Of a stretch of 30,494 nt of DNA, positions 16,015-23,743 are shown in pieces. Origin of the DNA: CS1-C013 sp964353745 (GTDB lineage: Archaea > Aenigmatarchaeota > Aenigmatarchaeia > Aenigmatarchaeales > Aenigmatarchaeaceae). Each line of letters starts with the position of its first letter. Positions within the stretch are counted from its first letter, which is position 1. The position numbers and the translations under genes are program-made. The notes beneath the pieces were generated by a model, which saw only the letters and a list, made by a program, of their open reading frames with translations, searched no databases and had not been told where the DNA came from. The DNA is taken from assembly GCA_964353745.1 (NCBI GenBank), contig CAYGWD010000013.1, positions 1 to 30,494 of the forward strand, read 5' to 3'.

Positions 16015-17334
16015 TTAAAAACCTTTGAACTTCTTAGCGAACCTTGCCATCATGCCTCTTTTTCCGCCGCCAGAAAACATCTTGACCATTTTTTTCATTT
16101 GTTCATGGGATTTCAAGAGCTCTCTTACCTCAGCCTCGTTTGTACCAGAACCCTTGGCAATCCTTTTAACTCTTGAGGCATCTATCATCTGCGGGTCATC
16201 CCTTTCTTCCTTGTTCATAGATTGGATAATGTACGACCATTTTTTCATCTTTCCCTCTTGCTTGTCCATGTCAAATTCCTTTGGAATCTTTACTGGCAAG
16301 CCAGGCATCATGCCCATCATTGATTTCAAAGAGCCCATTTTCTGCATCGCTTTTAATTGCTCCAAGAACTCGTTCATCGTGAACTTTCCTTCTATGATTT
16401 TTTCTGCTGTCTCCGGTTTCAATTCTGCTTCCTTTGCCTTCTCAATCAAACCTTGTATATCCCCAAATCCTATTAATCGGGAAATAAATCTTTCTGGATC
16501 AAAGACCTCTATTGCGTCTATCTTTTCTCCCACACCTATGAACTTTATCGGAGCACCGGTTATTGCACAGGAGGTTATCGCTCCGCCGCCCCTTGCTGTT
16601 CCGTCCATCTTTGTCAGGAATATGCCTGTTATGCCGACCAATTCTTTAAAACCTCTAGCCTGCTCTCCAGCTGCCTGTCCCAAGTCAGCAGGTATTGTTA
16701 ACAATACTTCGTTTGGTTTGACAAAGTCTGCTATTTTTTTCAATTCCTCTGCCAAATCCTTGTCCAAAGAACTCCTCCCAGAAGCATCAATTATTATTAT
16801 ATCATATTTCTTTAGCTTGTCAAAACCTGTCTTTAGAATTTCAATAGGATTTTTGATTTCCTTTGGTGCATAGCAGGGAACATTTATTTGTGAAGCCAAT
16901 TGGTTTATCTGGTCCATTGCGGCTGGCCTGTGAATGTCGCATCCTATCAAGGCTGGCCTTAGACCTATTTTTTGGTAATACTTGGATAATTTTCCTATGC
17001 TCGTCGTTTTTCCAGAACCATAGAGACCGATGAACATTATCTTTCCAGGCTTCATCATTATCTCAGGTTTCTTACCAACTAGTTTTACCAATTCCTCATA
17101 GACTATTTTTGTGACATGCTCTTTTGGGGTGAGTCCTGTTGGTGGCTTCTCATTCAGAGCTCTCTCCTCTATTCTCTTGGTTAGGCCCTGTGCAATCAAT
17201 ATATCAACGTCTCCTGTCAGAAGCGTCTTCTGGATATCCTTTGCTAACTCGTCCAAGGTTTTTTTATCAATATAGCCTGCTCTGGTTATCTTATTCAGGG
17301 CTTCTCTCAGTCCCAAACCTAGTTTTTCTAGCAT
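16015..17334 (-). CDS. srp54: Signal recognition particle protein SRP54
   Basis: This 439-residue GTPase binds SRP RNA and signal sequences and docks with FtsY. The N domain (about 1-85) is followed by the G domain, with P-loop GLYGSGKTTS at about 103-112, CDIHRPAAMDQ, DASGR at 183-187, and TKMDGTARGGG at about 241-251. The C-terminal M domain is methionine-rich (MQKMGSLKSMMGMMPG) and ends in a basic tail. The G3 element is DASGR where DTAGR or DTSGR is usual, and the P-loop has Tyr where Gln is common. A TATA box (17356-17364) lies 22-30 bases upstream. Its partner FtsY is nearby but separated by three plus-strand genes. Confidence 0.96.
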   Translation of the reverse strand: MLEKLGLGLREALNKITRAGYIDKKTLDELAKDIQKTLLTGDVDILIAQGLTKRIEERALNEKPPTGLTPKEHVTKIVYEELVKLVGKKPEIMMKPGKIMFIGLYGSGKTTSIGKLSKYYQKIGLRPALIGCDIHRPAAMDQINQLASQINVPCYAPKEIKNPIEILKTGFDKLKKYDIIIIDASGRSSLDKDLAEELKKIADFVKPNEVLLTIPADLGQAAGEQARGFKELVGITGIFLTKMDGTARGGGAITSCAITGAPIKFIGVGEKIDAIEVFDPERFISRLIGFGDIQGLIEKAKEAELKPETAEKIIEGKFTMNEFLEQLKAMQKMGSLKSMMGMMPGLPVKIPKEFDMDKQEGKMKKWSYIIQSMNKEERDDPQMIDASRVKRIAKGSGTNEAEVRELLKSHEQMKKMVKMFSGGGKRGMMARFAKKFKGF

Positions 17335-17355
17335 AAGAAGAATTTAACATTAGCA

Positions 17356-17364
17356 TTTATTAAA
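17356..17364 (-). promoter_or_regulatory. TATA box of srp54
   Basis: On the minus strand TTTAATAAA lies 22-30 bases before the ATG at 17334. Confidence 0.55.
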
Positions 17365-17469
17365 ATAACTTTTTCTTGAAATTTAGGATAATTTAGTGCT
17401 TATGTATTCAAAGCAGAAGTTTGATTTCAGTCACGTTTCCACCACTTTCTCTATCAGGAATACAAGAAG

Positions 17470-17478
17470 TTTATTTAA
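17470..17478 (+). promoter_or_regulatory. TATA box of the DUF429 gene
   Basis: TTTATTTAA lies 24-32 bases before the ATG at 17502 and supports this start over upstream in-frame codons. Confidence 0.55.
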
Positions 17479-17501
17479 CAGTTTCCCACCAATTATTTAA
17501 T

Positions 17502-17978
17502 ATGAAGGTCGTTGGTATAGACCTTGCAGGAAAGTTTGAGAATCCGACAGGTTTTTGCTCAATGACAGACAACGGAACAGAAACCAAACTGCTTTTTAGC
17601 GACGAAGAAATAATAAACGAAGTAGAAATAATCAAACCTGAGTGCATTGCAGTAGATGCGCCTTTCTGGTTACCCAATCAAGGAGCTTGGAGAACTGGAG
17701 AAGAAAAGTTATTGAGAAGAGGATTCCAACCATTATCGTCTCTGCTACCGACCATGAGATTGCTGGCTCTAAGAGCTTCACGCCTTGTAAAAGTTTTAAG
17801 AGAAAGAAGATACAATGTCATCGAGGTTTTTTCAAGTGCCTCAGAAAAAATACTCGGTTTGTCCAAGGAACCTAGAAAGAATAAGGACGAGTATGATGCC
17901 TTGCTATGTGCCTTGACTGCCAAAGCCTATTTGGAAGGAAACTATGAAGATTTGGATGGAATCATAATACCCAAATGA
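17502..17978 (+). CDS. DUF429 family protein (predicted RNase H-fold nuclease)
   Basis: This 158-residue protein has the hallmarks of DUF429, a predicted RNase H-like nuclease family. It starts MKVVGIDLAGKFENPTGFC, with the first acidic residue, contains VDAPFWLP with the second, and ends with NKDEYDALLCALTAKAYLEG, supplying the C-terminal acidic residue. These three fit the metal-binding positions of the fold. Biochemical function is not established for the family as far as I know. An open frame extends upstream to 17421, but the extension is unconserved-looking and the TATA box supports 17502. Confidence 0.83.
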   Translation: MKVVGIDLAGKFENPTGFCSMTDNGTETKLLFSDEEIINEVEIIKPECIAVDAPFWLPNQGAWRTGEEKLLRRGFQPLSSLLPTMRLLALRASRLVKVLRERRYNVIEVFSSASEKILGLSKEPRKNKDEYDALLCALTAKAYLEGNYEDLDGIIIPK

Positions 17979-18022
17979 AACAAATTTAAAGCTAATCATA
18001 AATTATATTTTATAGGATTGGT

Positions 18023-18268
18023 ATGGTAAGTCTATTAGTAGAGGTACAAAGTCCTACACATGGTTTCGAGCGCTTTAATCTGAAAATTATAAAAAAGTAC
18101 AATATAAATTTTGGAGAAATCAAGATTAGAGATAGTACGAGACCCATACATAATATAAGTGGTATAGAAATTGGAAGAAATATATCTAAGGAAGAAGCAC
18201 AATATTATTTATTAATTAGTTTAGAAGTAGAAGGATATAGAGTCTTAAAAAGCAGATTTCTGGGATGA
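18023..18268 (+). CDS. Hypothetical protein, 81 aa
   Basis: This is a small unrecognised protein without membrane segments. It has mixed strand/helix character, with the charged segment ISKEEAQYYLLISLEVEGYRVLKS at its C-terminal end. Base composition is AT-rich, like that of the next gene and unlike srp54 or ftsY on either side. An AT-rich element at about 17998-18012 may be its promoter. The start is uncertain but the frame has no earlier ATG in good context. Confidence 0.6.
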   Translation: MVSLLVEVQSPTHGFERFNLKIIKKYNINFGEIKIRDSTRPIHNISGIEIGRNISKEEAQYYLLISLEVEGYRVLKSRFLG

Positions 18269-18357
18269 ATCTTTTCTTATACATTATTGTCATATAAGTG
18301 AATTAATGATATAGAAAAGTTTAAATTCTAGAATTTTTAATATATCTTTTGGTTGAA

Positions 18358-18822
18358 ATGGAAGTTGTAAATAAAATATTAAAAGTTGAAGAAGAAGACA
18401 TATTAAACTATGCAAGCAGTTTAAGAAAAATATGTGAAAGTTTTGAAGATTGTAAAGTTTGTCTAGCTTGTAACAAGTGCGTTGACACTTACGATAGAAT
18501 TTACGATGGAGTTGATGAAAGATATGGATGTCATCGTGCTAATTATTTGATAAGAAAATTAGAAGAGTATGAAAAAGAAACGGGAAATGAAGAGTTAAGT
18601 TCACCATTAATTTCTCTAACAGTTGCTAGTAAAGTTGAAGGAATTGCCAACGCATACAAGGGTCGTACTCCTAGGAGAGATGTTATTTTAGAATCCTTAA
18701 ATCAATTAGAAAAAATTTTAATCGGAGATTTTGAGGAAAGGGACGAAGAAGTTGAAAAACTTCCCGTTGGACAAGAAATATATTCCGTTGTTAGCATCTC
18801 AAGAAGAGCTTCACAAATTTGA
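18358..18822 (+). CDS. Hypothetical protein with cysteine cluster, 154 aa
   Basis: The function is not recognised. A cysteine-rich segment at about residues 25-58 (Cys-x6-Cys-x2-Cys-x2-Cys-x2-Cys, then a Cys-His further on) could bind zinc or an iron-sulfur cluster: ICESFEDCKVCLACNKC, with GCHRANYL following. The rest is acidic and helical (IRKLEEYEKETGNEEL; ESLNQLEKILIGDFEERDEEVEKL). I used ATG 18358; an in-frame TTG at 18349 is an alternative. TTTAAATT at about 18320-18327 and TTTTTAAT at 18334-18341 are possible promoter elements. The gene is AT-rich and isolated between srp54 and ftsY, pointing to an accessory insertion. Confidence 0.7.
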   Translation: MEVVNKILKVEEEDILNYASSLRKICESFEDCKVCLACNKCVDTYDRIYDGVDERYGCHRANYLIRKLEEYEKETGNEELSSPLISLTVASKVEGIANAYKGRTPRRDVILESLNQLEKILIGDFEERDEEVEKLPVGQEIYSVVSISRRASQI

Positions 18823-18848
18823 ATCATTTAAAAGTTAAGGAGATTGGT

Positions 18849-20720
18849 TCACTCCAACAATCTTTCTACAATCTTTTTAGAGTCGAACTTTTCCAAATCC
18901 TTATAGTCTTGACCGACTCCTAGGTATAGAATAGGTTTCTTTATGGTGTGAGAAGCAGACAAGGTAGCTCCGCCTTTCTCGTAAACGTCTGCCTTTGTTA
19001 TAATCAATCCGTCAACACCAACAGCATCATTGAACATCTTGCACTGGTCATATATGTCATTCCCGGTCAAGGCATCCAGAACCAATATCTTTAGGTCAGG
19101 CTTGTTAACTTTTATAATCTTCTTGAGCTCGTCCATAAGATTGACATTGGCATGGCTTCTGCCTGCTGTGTCTGCCAGAACAACATCAATATTCTTTGAC
19201 TTGGCATGCTTGACAGCGTCGAATATAACAGCAGCTGGATCTGCGCCGTATTTGTGTTTGATAACATCTATGCCTAGTTTTTTACCATGTTCTTCCAACT
19301 GCTCAATCGCGGCTGCTCTCCAAGAATCTCCTGCAGCGAAAACACAAGAGATTCCATTCTTCTTGAGCAAATAACCGATACGAGCTATGCTGGTTGTCTT
19401 GCCAACGCCATTAAAGCCTAGGAAAACAATGAGGAATGGTTTCTTTGTTTTAACTTTCTCAACTAAATCAAAGCTTTCTACTTTTAATATGTCAAGAATC
19501 GAGTCTCTGAAAGAATTCTTAACAACATTCTCAATCTCTCCCCTCTTTATGAAGTTACCAACAAGATTCTTCCTCAAATCGCTGATGATTTTGTCAGAGA
19601 CCTCAACAGCAACATCAGAACTTATCAAACTCATTTCCATGTCTTTTAGAATGTCTTTGATCTCGTCCTCTTCTATCTTCTTCTCGGTTATCTTTTTCTT
19701 AATCTTTTCTATAATTCCTTTCTCTTCCTTTGGTTCTTCTTTAGGTTTCTCTTCTGGTTTCGGTTCTTCTTTCTTCGGCTTTCTTTTTAGTATCCTCTCG
19801 AAGAATCCTTTCTTAGGTTTCTCCTCTATCTTTGCCTCCGGTATCTTTTCTATTTCTTTCGCAGTCTCGATAATTTCTTTTGCTTCTTCTATCTTTGCTT
19901 CGGCCTTTTCTTCGATTTTTGCCTCAGGAGCTTTGACTTCTTTTACTTCTGGAATCTCTATCTTCTGTCTTATTTCGTATTCCCAACCAGGTTGCCATTT
20001 TTTGGTTAAACGCCAATCTCCCTTAATGGCTTGTTCCCACGTCTTACCTTTCAATAAAACATCCAAAGCCAGTTGCGGAGCTCTATGTGCAACAATAGCT
20101 ACACTTTTTCCGTAATAATTCTCAAGTAGATAATTCAAGAATTCAGCAATTCTTCTTTCAACATTTCTATAGCTTTCTCCATTAGGGAATGGTTTGTTTA
20201 TATGTTCTAACATTTGAGAATAAACCTTTTTCGAGTCCGTCCTTGTTAAATCACCATAGTTGACTTCTCGTAATCTTTTATCCTGAATTATATTAAAAGA
20301 ATCGCCGAATGTTAGTTTAGCAGAGTCAACCGCCCTTGCCAAATCCGAGCAAAAAACAAAATCAAATTTCTTTTCTTTTATTAGATCTTTTAATTCAATG
20401 GACTGTTTCTTTCCCAAATCAGAAAGTTCAGCATCGGCCCAACCCGAAGCTAATTCTTTTTCATTATCTACCGTGGATCCGTGAATAAAATAAGTTATCT
20501 TAACGCCCTCGAAAGGCTTTTCCTCAACTTCTTTTATTTCTTCAGGCTTCTCGATTTCCTTTTCAACTTCTTTTACAAGCTCTTCCTTGGTTTCTTTCAG
20601 GTGTTCTTCCTTCTTTACCTCTTCCACAACTTCCTCTATCTTTTTCTCCTCTTTCTCAGAAATAGTCTTTGTTATTTTTTCTATTCCTTCCTTTAACTTC
20701 TTCTTCAAGAACCCAAACAT
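18849..20720 (-). CDS. ftsY: SRP receptor FtsY with an embedded histidine-phosphatase domain
   Basis: The C-terminal part (about 335-623) is a complete FtsY NG domain, with N-domain helices from GIIEKIKKKITEKK, P-loop LGFNGVGKTTS (434-444), GDSWRAAAIEQL, DTAGR (517-521) and TKADVYEKGG (575-584). The N-terminus MFGFLKKKLKEGIEKI is a typical basic, membrane-binding FtsY start followed by a Glu/Lys-rich stretch. Between them, at about 73-250, lies a phosphoglycerate mutase/histidine-phosphatase-like domain: IHG (79-81), LSDLGKKQS, SDLARA (Arg129), LREVNYGD (Glu152) and VAHRAP (His212). The first arginine of the RHG motif is Ile here. A repetitive PEAKIEEK linker and a second basic segment, GFFERILKRKPKK (305-317), join it to the NG domain. 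It follows prefoldin alpha by five bases. Confidence 0.93.
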   Translation of the reverse strand: MFGFLKKKLKEGIEKITKTISEKEEKKIEEVVEEVKKEEHLKETKEELVKEVEKEIEKPEEIKEVEEKPFEGVKITYFIHGSTVDNEKELASGWADAELSDLGKKQSIELKDLIKEKKFDFVFCSDLARAVDSAKLTFGDSFNIIQDKRLREVNYGDLTRTDSKKVYSQMLEHINKPFPNGESYRNVERRIAEFLNYLLENYYGKSVAIVAHRAPQLALDVLLKGKTWEQAIKGDWRLTKKWQPGWEYEIRQKIEIPEVKEVKAPEAKIEEKAEAKIEEAKEIIETAKEIEKIPEAKIEEKPKKGFFERILKRKPKKEEPKPEEKPKEEPKEEKGIIEKIKKKITEKKIEEDEIKDILKDMEMSLISSDVAVEVSDKIISDLRKNLVGNFIKRGEIENVVKNSFRDSILDILKVESFDLVEKVKTKKPFLIVFLGFNGVGKTTSIARIGYLLKKNGISCVFAAGDSWRAAAIEQLEEHGKKLGIDVIKHKYGADPAAVIFDAVKHAKSKNIDVVLADTAGRSHANVNLMDELKKIIKVNKPDLKILVLDALTGNDIYDQCKMFNDAVGVDGLIITKADVYEKGGATLSASHTIKKPILYLGVGQDYKDLEKFDSKKIVERLLE

Positions 20721-20724
20721 TCAA

Positions 20725-20729
20725 ATCAC
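20725..20729 (-). promoter_or_regulatory. Shine-Dalgarno of ftsY overlapping the pfdA stop
   Basis: GTGAT on the minus strand contains the TGA stop of pfdA and stands four bases before the ftsY ATG, implying translational coupling. Confidence 0.65.
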
Positions 20730-21130
20730 TTTTGAAGATTTTCTATTTCTTGCTGAACCTTTTCCAGCTGCATTACGAAAACTGAGCTTTGCCTTAAAAC
20801 AGTATTCAACTCGTTCTCTAAATCCTTTATTCTGCCATCCAAAAACACTAGAGCTTTTTCCCTCTTCTTCTTAACAGCAACATCGCTTCCTATGCCAACT
20901 ATTATGTCCTCGCAATTCTCTATGCTCCCGCAAACAAAGTTGCCGCTTCCCAAGGGAACCAGAGCCTTGCTAGGCTTCGCGTTCTTCAAGTCCCCTATTG
21001 CGATCTTGGTTCTCTGCAAGTCCTCTAATTTCTGATTGACAAGCTGTGCCTTTTCCTGAAGCAATTTCAAGTTGGTATCTAAAATCTGGAATTCTACTAT
21101 CTTTCTCTGCAAATCATCTTTTTTGTTCAT
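20726..21130 (-). CDS. pfdA: Prefoldin subunit alpha
   Basis: This 134-residue protein has the prefoldin alpha layout: an N-terminal coiled coil (LDTNLKLLQEKAQLVNQKLEDLQRTK), a central beta-hairpin region (ALVPLGSGNFVCGSIENCEDIIVGIGSDVAVKK) and a C-terminal coiled coil. Prefoldin captures unfolded nascent proteins and passes them to the chaperonin. Its ATG overlaps the aIF6 stop (ATGA), with a good AGAGGT Shine-Dalgarno seven bases upstream. The aIF6-pfdA-ftsY order is a conserved archaeal arrangement. Confidence 0.93.
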   Translation of the reverse strand: MNKKDDLQRKIVEFQILDTNLKLLQEKAQLVNQKLEDLQRTKIAIGDLKNAKPSKALVPLGSGNFVCGSIENCEDIIVGIGSDVAVKKKREKALVFLDGRIKDLENELNTVLRQSSVFVMQLEKVQQEIENLQK

Positions 21131-21789
21131 GAAAATACCTCTTCATACCGTCCTATCTCAGGACCAGTTGAAAATTCTGAAAATAATACTCCCCTACTAT
21201 TAACAATTATGCCTGATCTTATAAAAGGACTGCCATAACCGACTGTCCCAACATCAACCTTTACCTTGAGCATCTCTTCTATCTTTTTCATTTCACTTTC
21301 TTCAGCATCTCTGTGGCACAAGCATCCTATATTATTCGCCAGGGCAACTGAGCCTATTATATCCAAACCTGCTATCTTCCCAGTCTCCACTTCGCAATCC
21401 AAAGCGTCTGATATCCTCTTCTTGAATTTTCTCAGCTTTTCTGATATCAAGCATCCTTTGTCATTGCACAATATCAGGTTTCCCAAGGCTGTTTCCCTAG
21501 ACTTTATTATCTCAAAATTCAAACCTAATGCTTTAAGCTTTTTGATCTCATAGTCTTCCACTATGTGCGGCAAGACAATGCCGTTCTTGTTTCCAGTCAC
21601 GAACAAACCAATAAATTCCGTACCAGCGACAGTAGCCACCTTAACCTCAGTGCCCAACGCAGTCTCTATCTTGCCGAGTATCTTTTTATCAGGCTCCAGA
21701 CCAAGCAGGCAATAATCATCAGTAGCAAAACCGTACAGGCCTATGTTGGGGTCCCCATAAAATTTCGCTTTTAAAAATTTGAATGTCAT
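21127..21789 (-). CDS. eif6: Translation initiation factor 6
   Basis: aIF6 binds the large ribosomal subunit and blocks premature subunit joining. The 220-residue protein shows the pseudo-repeated pentein pattern: NIGLYGFATDDYCLLG at the start, VAGTEFIGLFVTGNKNGIVLP, TALGNLILCNDKGCLIS, and NNIGCLCHRDAEE with VGYGSPFIRSGIIVNSRGVLF. Length and motifs are typical. A TATA box about 26 bases upstream supports a leaderless start. It heads the aIF6-prefoldin-FtsY operon, while its common neighbours L31e and L39e have moved to other transcripts. Confidence 0.96.
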   Translation of the reverse strand: MTFKFLKAKFYGDPNIGLYGFATDDYCLLGLEPDKKILGKIETALGTEVKVATVAGTEFIGLFVTGNKNGIVLPHIVEDYEIKKLKALGLNFEIIKSRETALGNLILCNDKGCLISEKLRKFKKRISDALDCEVETGKIAGLDIIGSVALANNIGCLCHRDAEESEMKKIEEMLKVKVDVGTVGYGSPFIRSGIIVNSRGVLFSEFSTGPEIGRYEEVFS

Positions 21790-21810
21790 GTCTTGAATTT
21801 AGAAAAAGAA

Positions 21811-21820
21811 GTATTTAATA
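21811..21820 (-). promoter_or_regulatory. TATA box of the eif6-pfdA-ftsY operon
   Basis: TATTAAATAC on the minus strand is centred about 26 bases before the eif6 ATG. Confidence 0.55.
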
Positions 21821-21868
21821 CTTGTTATATATTTATAAATTTGGCAGAATTTCTATTTCTATAAGGTA

Positions 21869-22927
21869 ATGCTTGTGAAGGTCAATGGCAAAGATTATAG
21901 GACGGTCTGGATGAAAGGCTCGTCTGTGTTCCTGATAGAGCAGAATGCACTGCCCTTTGATTTTAAAATCTATGAGGCGAAGAGCTACCTGGATACTTGT
22001 AACGCCATCAAGACGATGATCGTGAGAGGAGCCGGAGCAATAGGTGCGACTGCTGGCTTTGCAATGGCTCAGGCATTCTTGGAAGCGCATGAAAGCAACT
22101 TCTGGAATTTTGTAAAAAAGGCGAAAAAAGACATTGAATCAACAAGGCCTACTGCCCAGAATTTGTTCTACGCCATCAACCGTGTTTTCTCGGCTTCGGA
22201 GAATTCAAAGAAACCAAGAGAAGCTGCTGTCATGGAAGCACGAAAGATTGCTGATGAGGATGCTGGCAATTGTAAAAAGATAGGTGAATACGGAAATGAA
22301 TTGATTAAAGACGGTTTTAACATAGAGACTCACTGCAATGCAGGCTGGCTCGCCTTTGTGAATTATGGAACTGCCCTGTCCCCGGTATATGTCGCGCACA
22401 GAAGCGGTAAGAGAATTTTTGTTTATGTTGATGAAACAAGACCTAGAAGTCAAGGAGCGAGACTAACCGCGTGGGAGCTAAAGAATGAAGGCGTGCCCCA
22501 CAAAATCATCGCGGACAATGCCGGAGCCTATATCATGTCTCAGAAAAAGGTTGACATTATGATTGTGGGAGCTGATAGGATTGCAAGAAACGGTGACGTT
22601 GCCAACAAGATAGGAACTTTTGAAAAGGCCATTGTTGCCAAAGAGTTTGGTATACCTTTTTACGCAGCGGCACCAACCTCGACATTTGATTTAAAATGCA
22701 AATCTGGCAAAGACATAATAATCGAGGAAAGAAGCGAGGATGAGATTTTATATCAAACAGGATTGACAAAGGATGGAAACATAGAAAGAATTCTTGTTTG
22801 TTCTCCTGGGTCTGGAGCAATCAACCCTGCGTTCGATGTGACACCAGCAAAATATATAAAAGGGATAATAACGGAAAAAGGCATAGTCAAAACAAATGAA
22901 AATTCAATAAGGAAATTATTTAGCTGA
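21869..22927 (+). CDS. mtnA: S-methyl-5-thioribose-1-phosphate isomerase-like protein (MtnA/aIF2B-related)
   Basis: This 352-residue protein belongs to the MtnA/eIF2B-alpha-like isomerases, which convert (deoxy)ribose-1-phosphate derivatives to ribulose forms. Clear blocks are MIVRGAGAIGATAGFA, STRPTAQNLFYA, THCNAGWLA with the catalytic Cys, DETRPRSQGARLTAWEL, GADRIARNGDVANKIGTF with the catalytic Asp, and NPAFDVTPAKYIKGIITEKG. The exact substrate (methylthioribose-1-P, deoxyribose-1-P or another) cannot be settled by eye. It diverges from eif6, with TTTATAAATT at 21832-21841 as a likely TATA box, and its end overlaps the convergent rpl31e gene by 12 bases. Confidence 0.9.
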   Translation: MLVKVNGKDYRTVWMKGSSVFLIEQNALPFDFKIYEAKSYLDTCNAIKTMIVRGAGAIGATAGFAMAQAFLEAHESNFWNFVKKAKKDIESTRPTAQNLFYAINRVFSASENSKKPREAAVMEARKIADEDAGNCKKIGEYGNELIKDGFNIETHCNAGWLAFVNYGTALSPVYVAHRSGKRIFVYVDETRPRSQGARLTAWELKNEGVPHKIIADNAGAYIMSQKKVDIMIVGADRIARNGDVANKIGTFEKAIVAKEFGIPFYAAAPTSTFDLKCKSGKDIIIEERSEDEILYQTGLTKDGNIERILVCSPGSGAINPAFDVTPAKYIKGIITEKGIVKTNENSIRKLFS

Positions 22928-23374
22928 TTCTTCTTTAGGTTCTTCCTTCGGCTTTTCCTCTTTTACCTCAGGTATCTCCTTTGGTTTTCCTTTAGTCTCC
23001 TCTTCTATCTCTTCCTGTATGGTCTTCTTTCTCCTTTCCTTTCTATCTTCCTTGATCTTTTCCTTCTTTTCCTTTTTCTTTTCCTCTTTTTTCTTTACCT
23101 CTTCCTTAGAAGGAGTCTTTATGTCGACGCCTAATAATTCGCTATAGACTATGTCCTCTTCTTTAACAGCATGAATCCTTATTCTTCTAGGAGGTTTTTG
23201 AATACCCCTTTTCCAGATGTTTTCATTAATAGATTTACCAAGATTAATTTTTTCAGATTTCATATGCTTTCTCAGAAAATCCTTGACAATATTAACAGCA
23301 ATCTTCGCCCTCGTAGTTCTCGGTTTGTCATAAGCTTCTCTCAATGGTATTGTGAATATCTTTTCATCAGCCAT
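22916..23374 (-). CDS. rpl31e: 50S ribosomal protein L31e with charged C-terminal extension
   Basis: Residues 1-88 match L31e, a protein at the polypeptide tunnel exit: FTIPLREAYDKPRTTRAKIAVNIVKDFL, INENIWKRGIQKPPRRIRI and EDIVYSELL. The family is usually about 80-95 residues. Here about 64 further residues (22919-23110) form a Lys/Glu-rich, partly proline-rich tail (EEVKKKEEKKKEKKEK..., EIPEVKEEKPKEEPKEE). The tail resembles phrases in the linker of FtsY, encoded nearby. The frame is continuous with the core. A CTATAAAA element lies close upstream. It converges with the MtnA-like gene. Confidence 0.93.
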   Translation of the reverse strand: MADEKIFTIPLREAYDKPRTTRAKIAVNIVKDFLRKHMKSEKINLGKSINENIWKRGIQKPPRRIRIHAVKEEDIVYSELLGVDIKTPSKEEVKKKEEKKKEKKEKIKEDRKERRKKTIQEEIEEETKGKPKEIPEVKEEKPKEEPKEESAK

Positions 23375-23462
23375 GCTATCATCTATTTTATAGAACTATT
23401 AAGCATCTTATAAATATTTAAAGTTTTAATCTTGCGTAATTCGTGTCCACTACGGTTAAAGG

Positions 23463-23470
23463 TTTAAATT
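23463..23470 (+). promoter_or_regulatory. TATA box of the purSLQ operon
   Basis: TTTAAATT lies 23-30 bases before the purS ATG, so the operon mRNA is probably leaderless. Confidence 0.6.
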
Positions 23471-23492
23471 TTTTGATTCTCATGTATTTCAT

Positions 23493-23741
23493 ATGAAATA
23501 TAAAGCAACCGTTAAAATTTCTCTTAAAGAAGGCATGACAGACCCCGAGGGTAACACAACTAAAGACTCGCTCAATAATCTCGGTTTCCCTGTATATTAC
23601 ACAAGGAAATCTGCCTTGTTCGAAATAGGTTTGGAAGCTAAAGACAAAAAGGAAGCTAAAACCAAAGCAGATGAAATGTGCCAGAAACTTCTTGCAAATA
23701 CTGTAAAAGATGATTATAAAATTGTTATTAAGGAGAATTAG
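23493..23741 (+). CDS. purS: Phosphoribosylformylglycinamidine synthase subunit PurS
   Basis: This 82-residue protein is PurS, the small bridging subunit that joins PurL and PurQ in three-part FGAM synthases. It shows KATVKISLKEGMTDPEGNTTKDSLNNLGF and the C-terminal KLLANTVKDDYKI, as in the family. It starts a purS-purL-purQ operon. The stop is separated from purL by two bases, and the purL Shine-Dalgarno AAGGAG (23730-23735) lies inside the end of purS. Confidence 0.94.
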   Translation: MKYKATVKISLKEGMTDPEGNTTKDSLNNLGFPVYYTRKSALFEIGLEAKDKKEAKTKADEMCQKLLANTVKDDYKIVIKEN

Positions 23742-23743
23742 CA

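Noticed and set aside
17421..17501. N-terminal extension of the DUF429 gene
   Set aside because: A TATA box lies inside the extension at the right distance from ATG 17502, and family similarity begins at MKVVGIDLAG.
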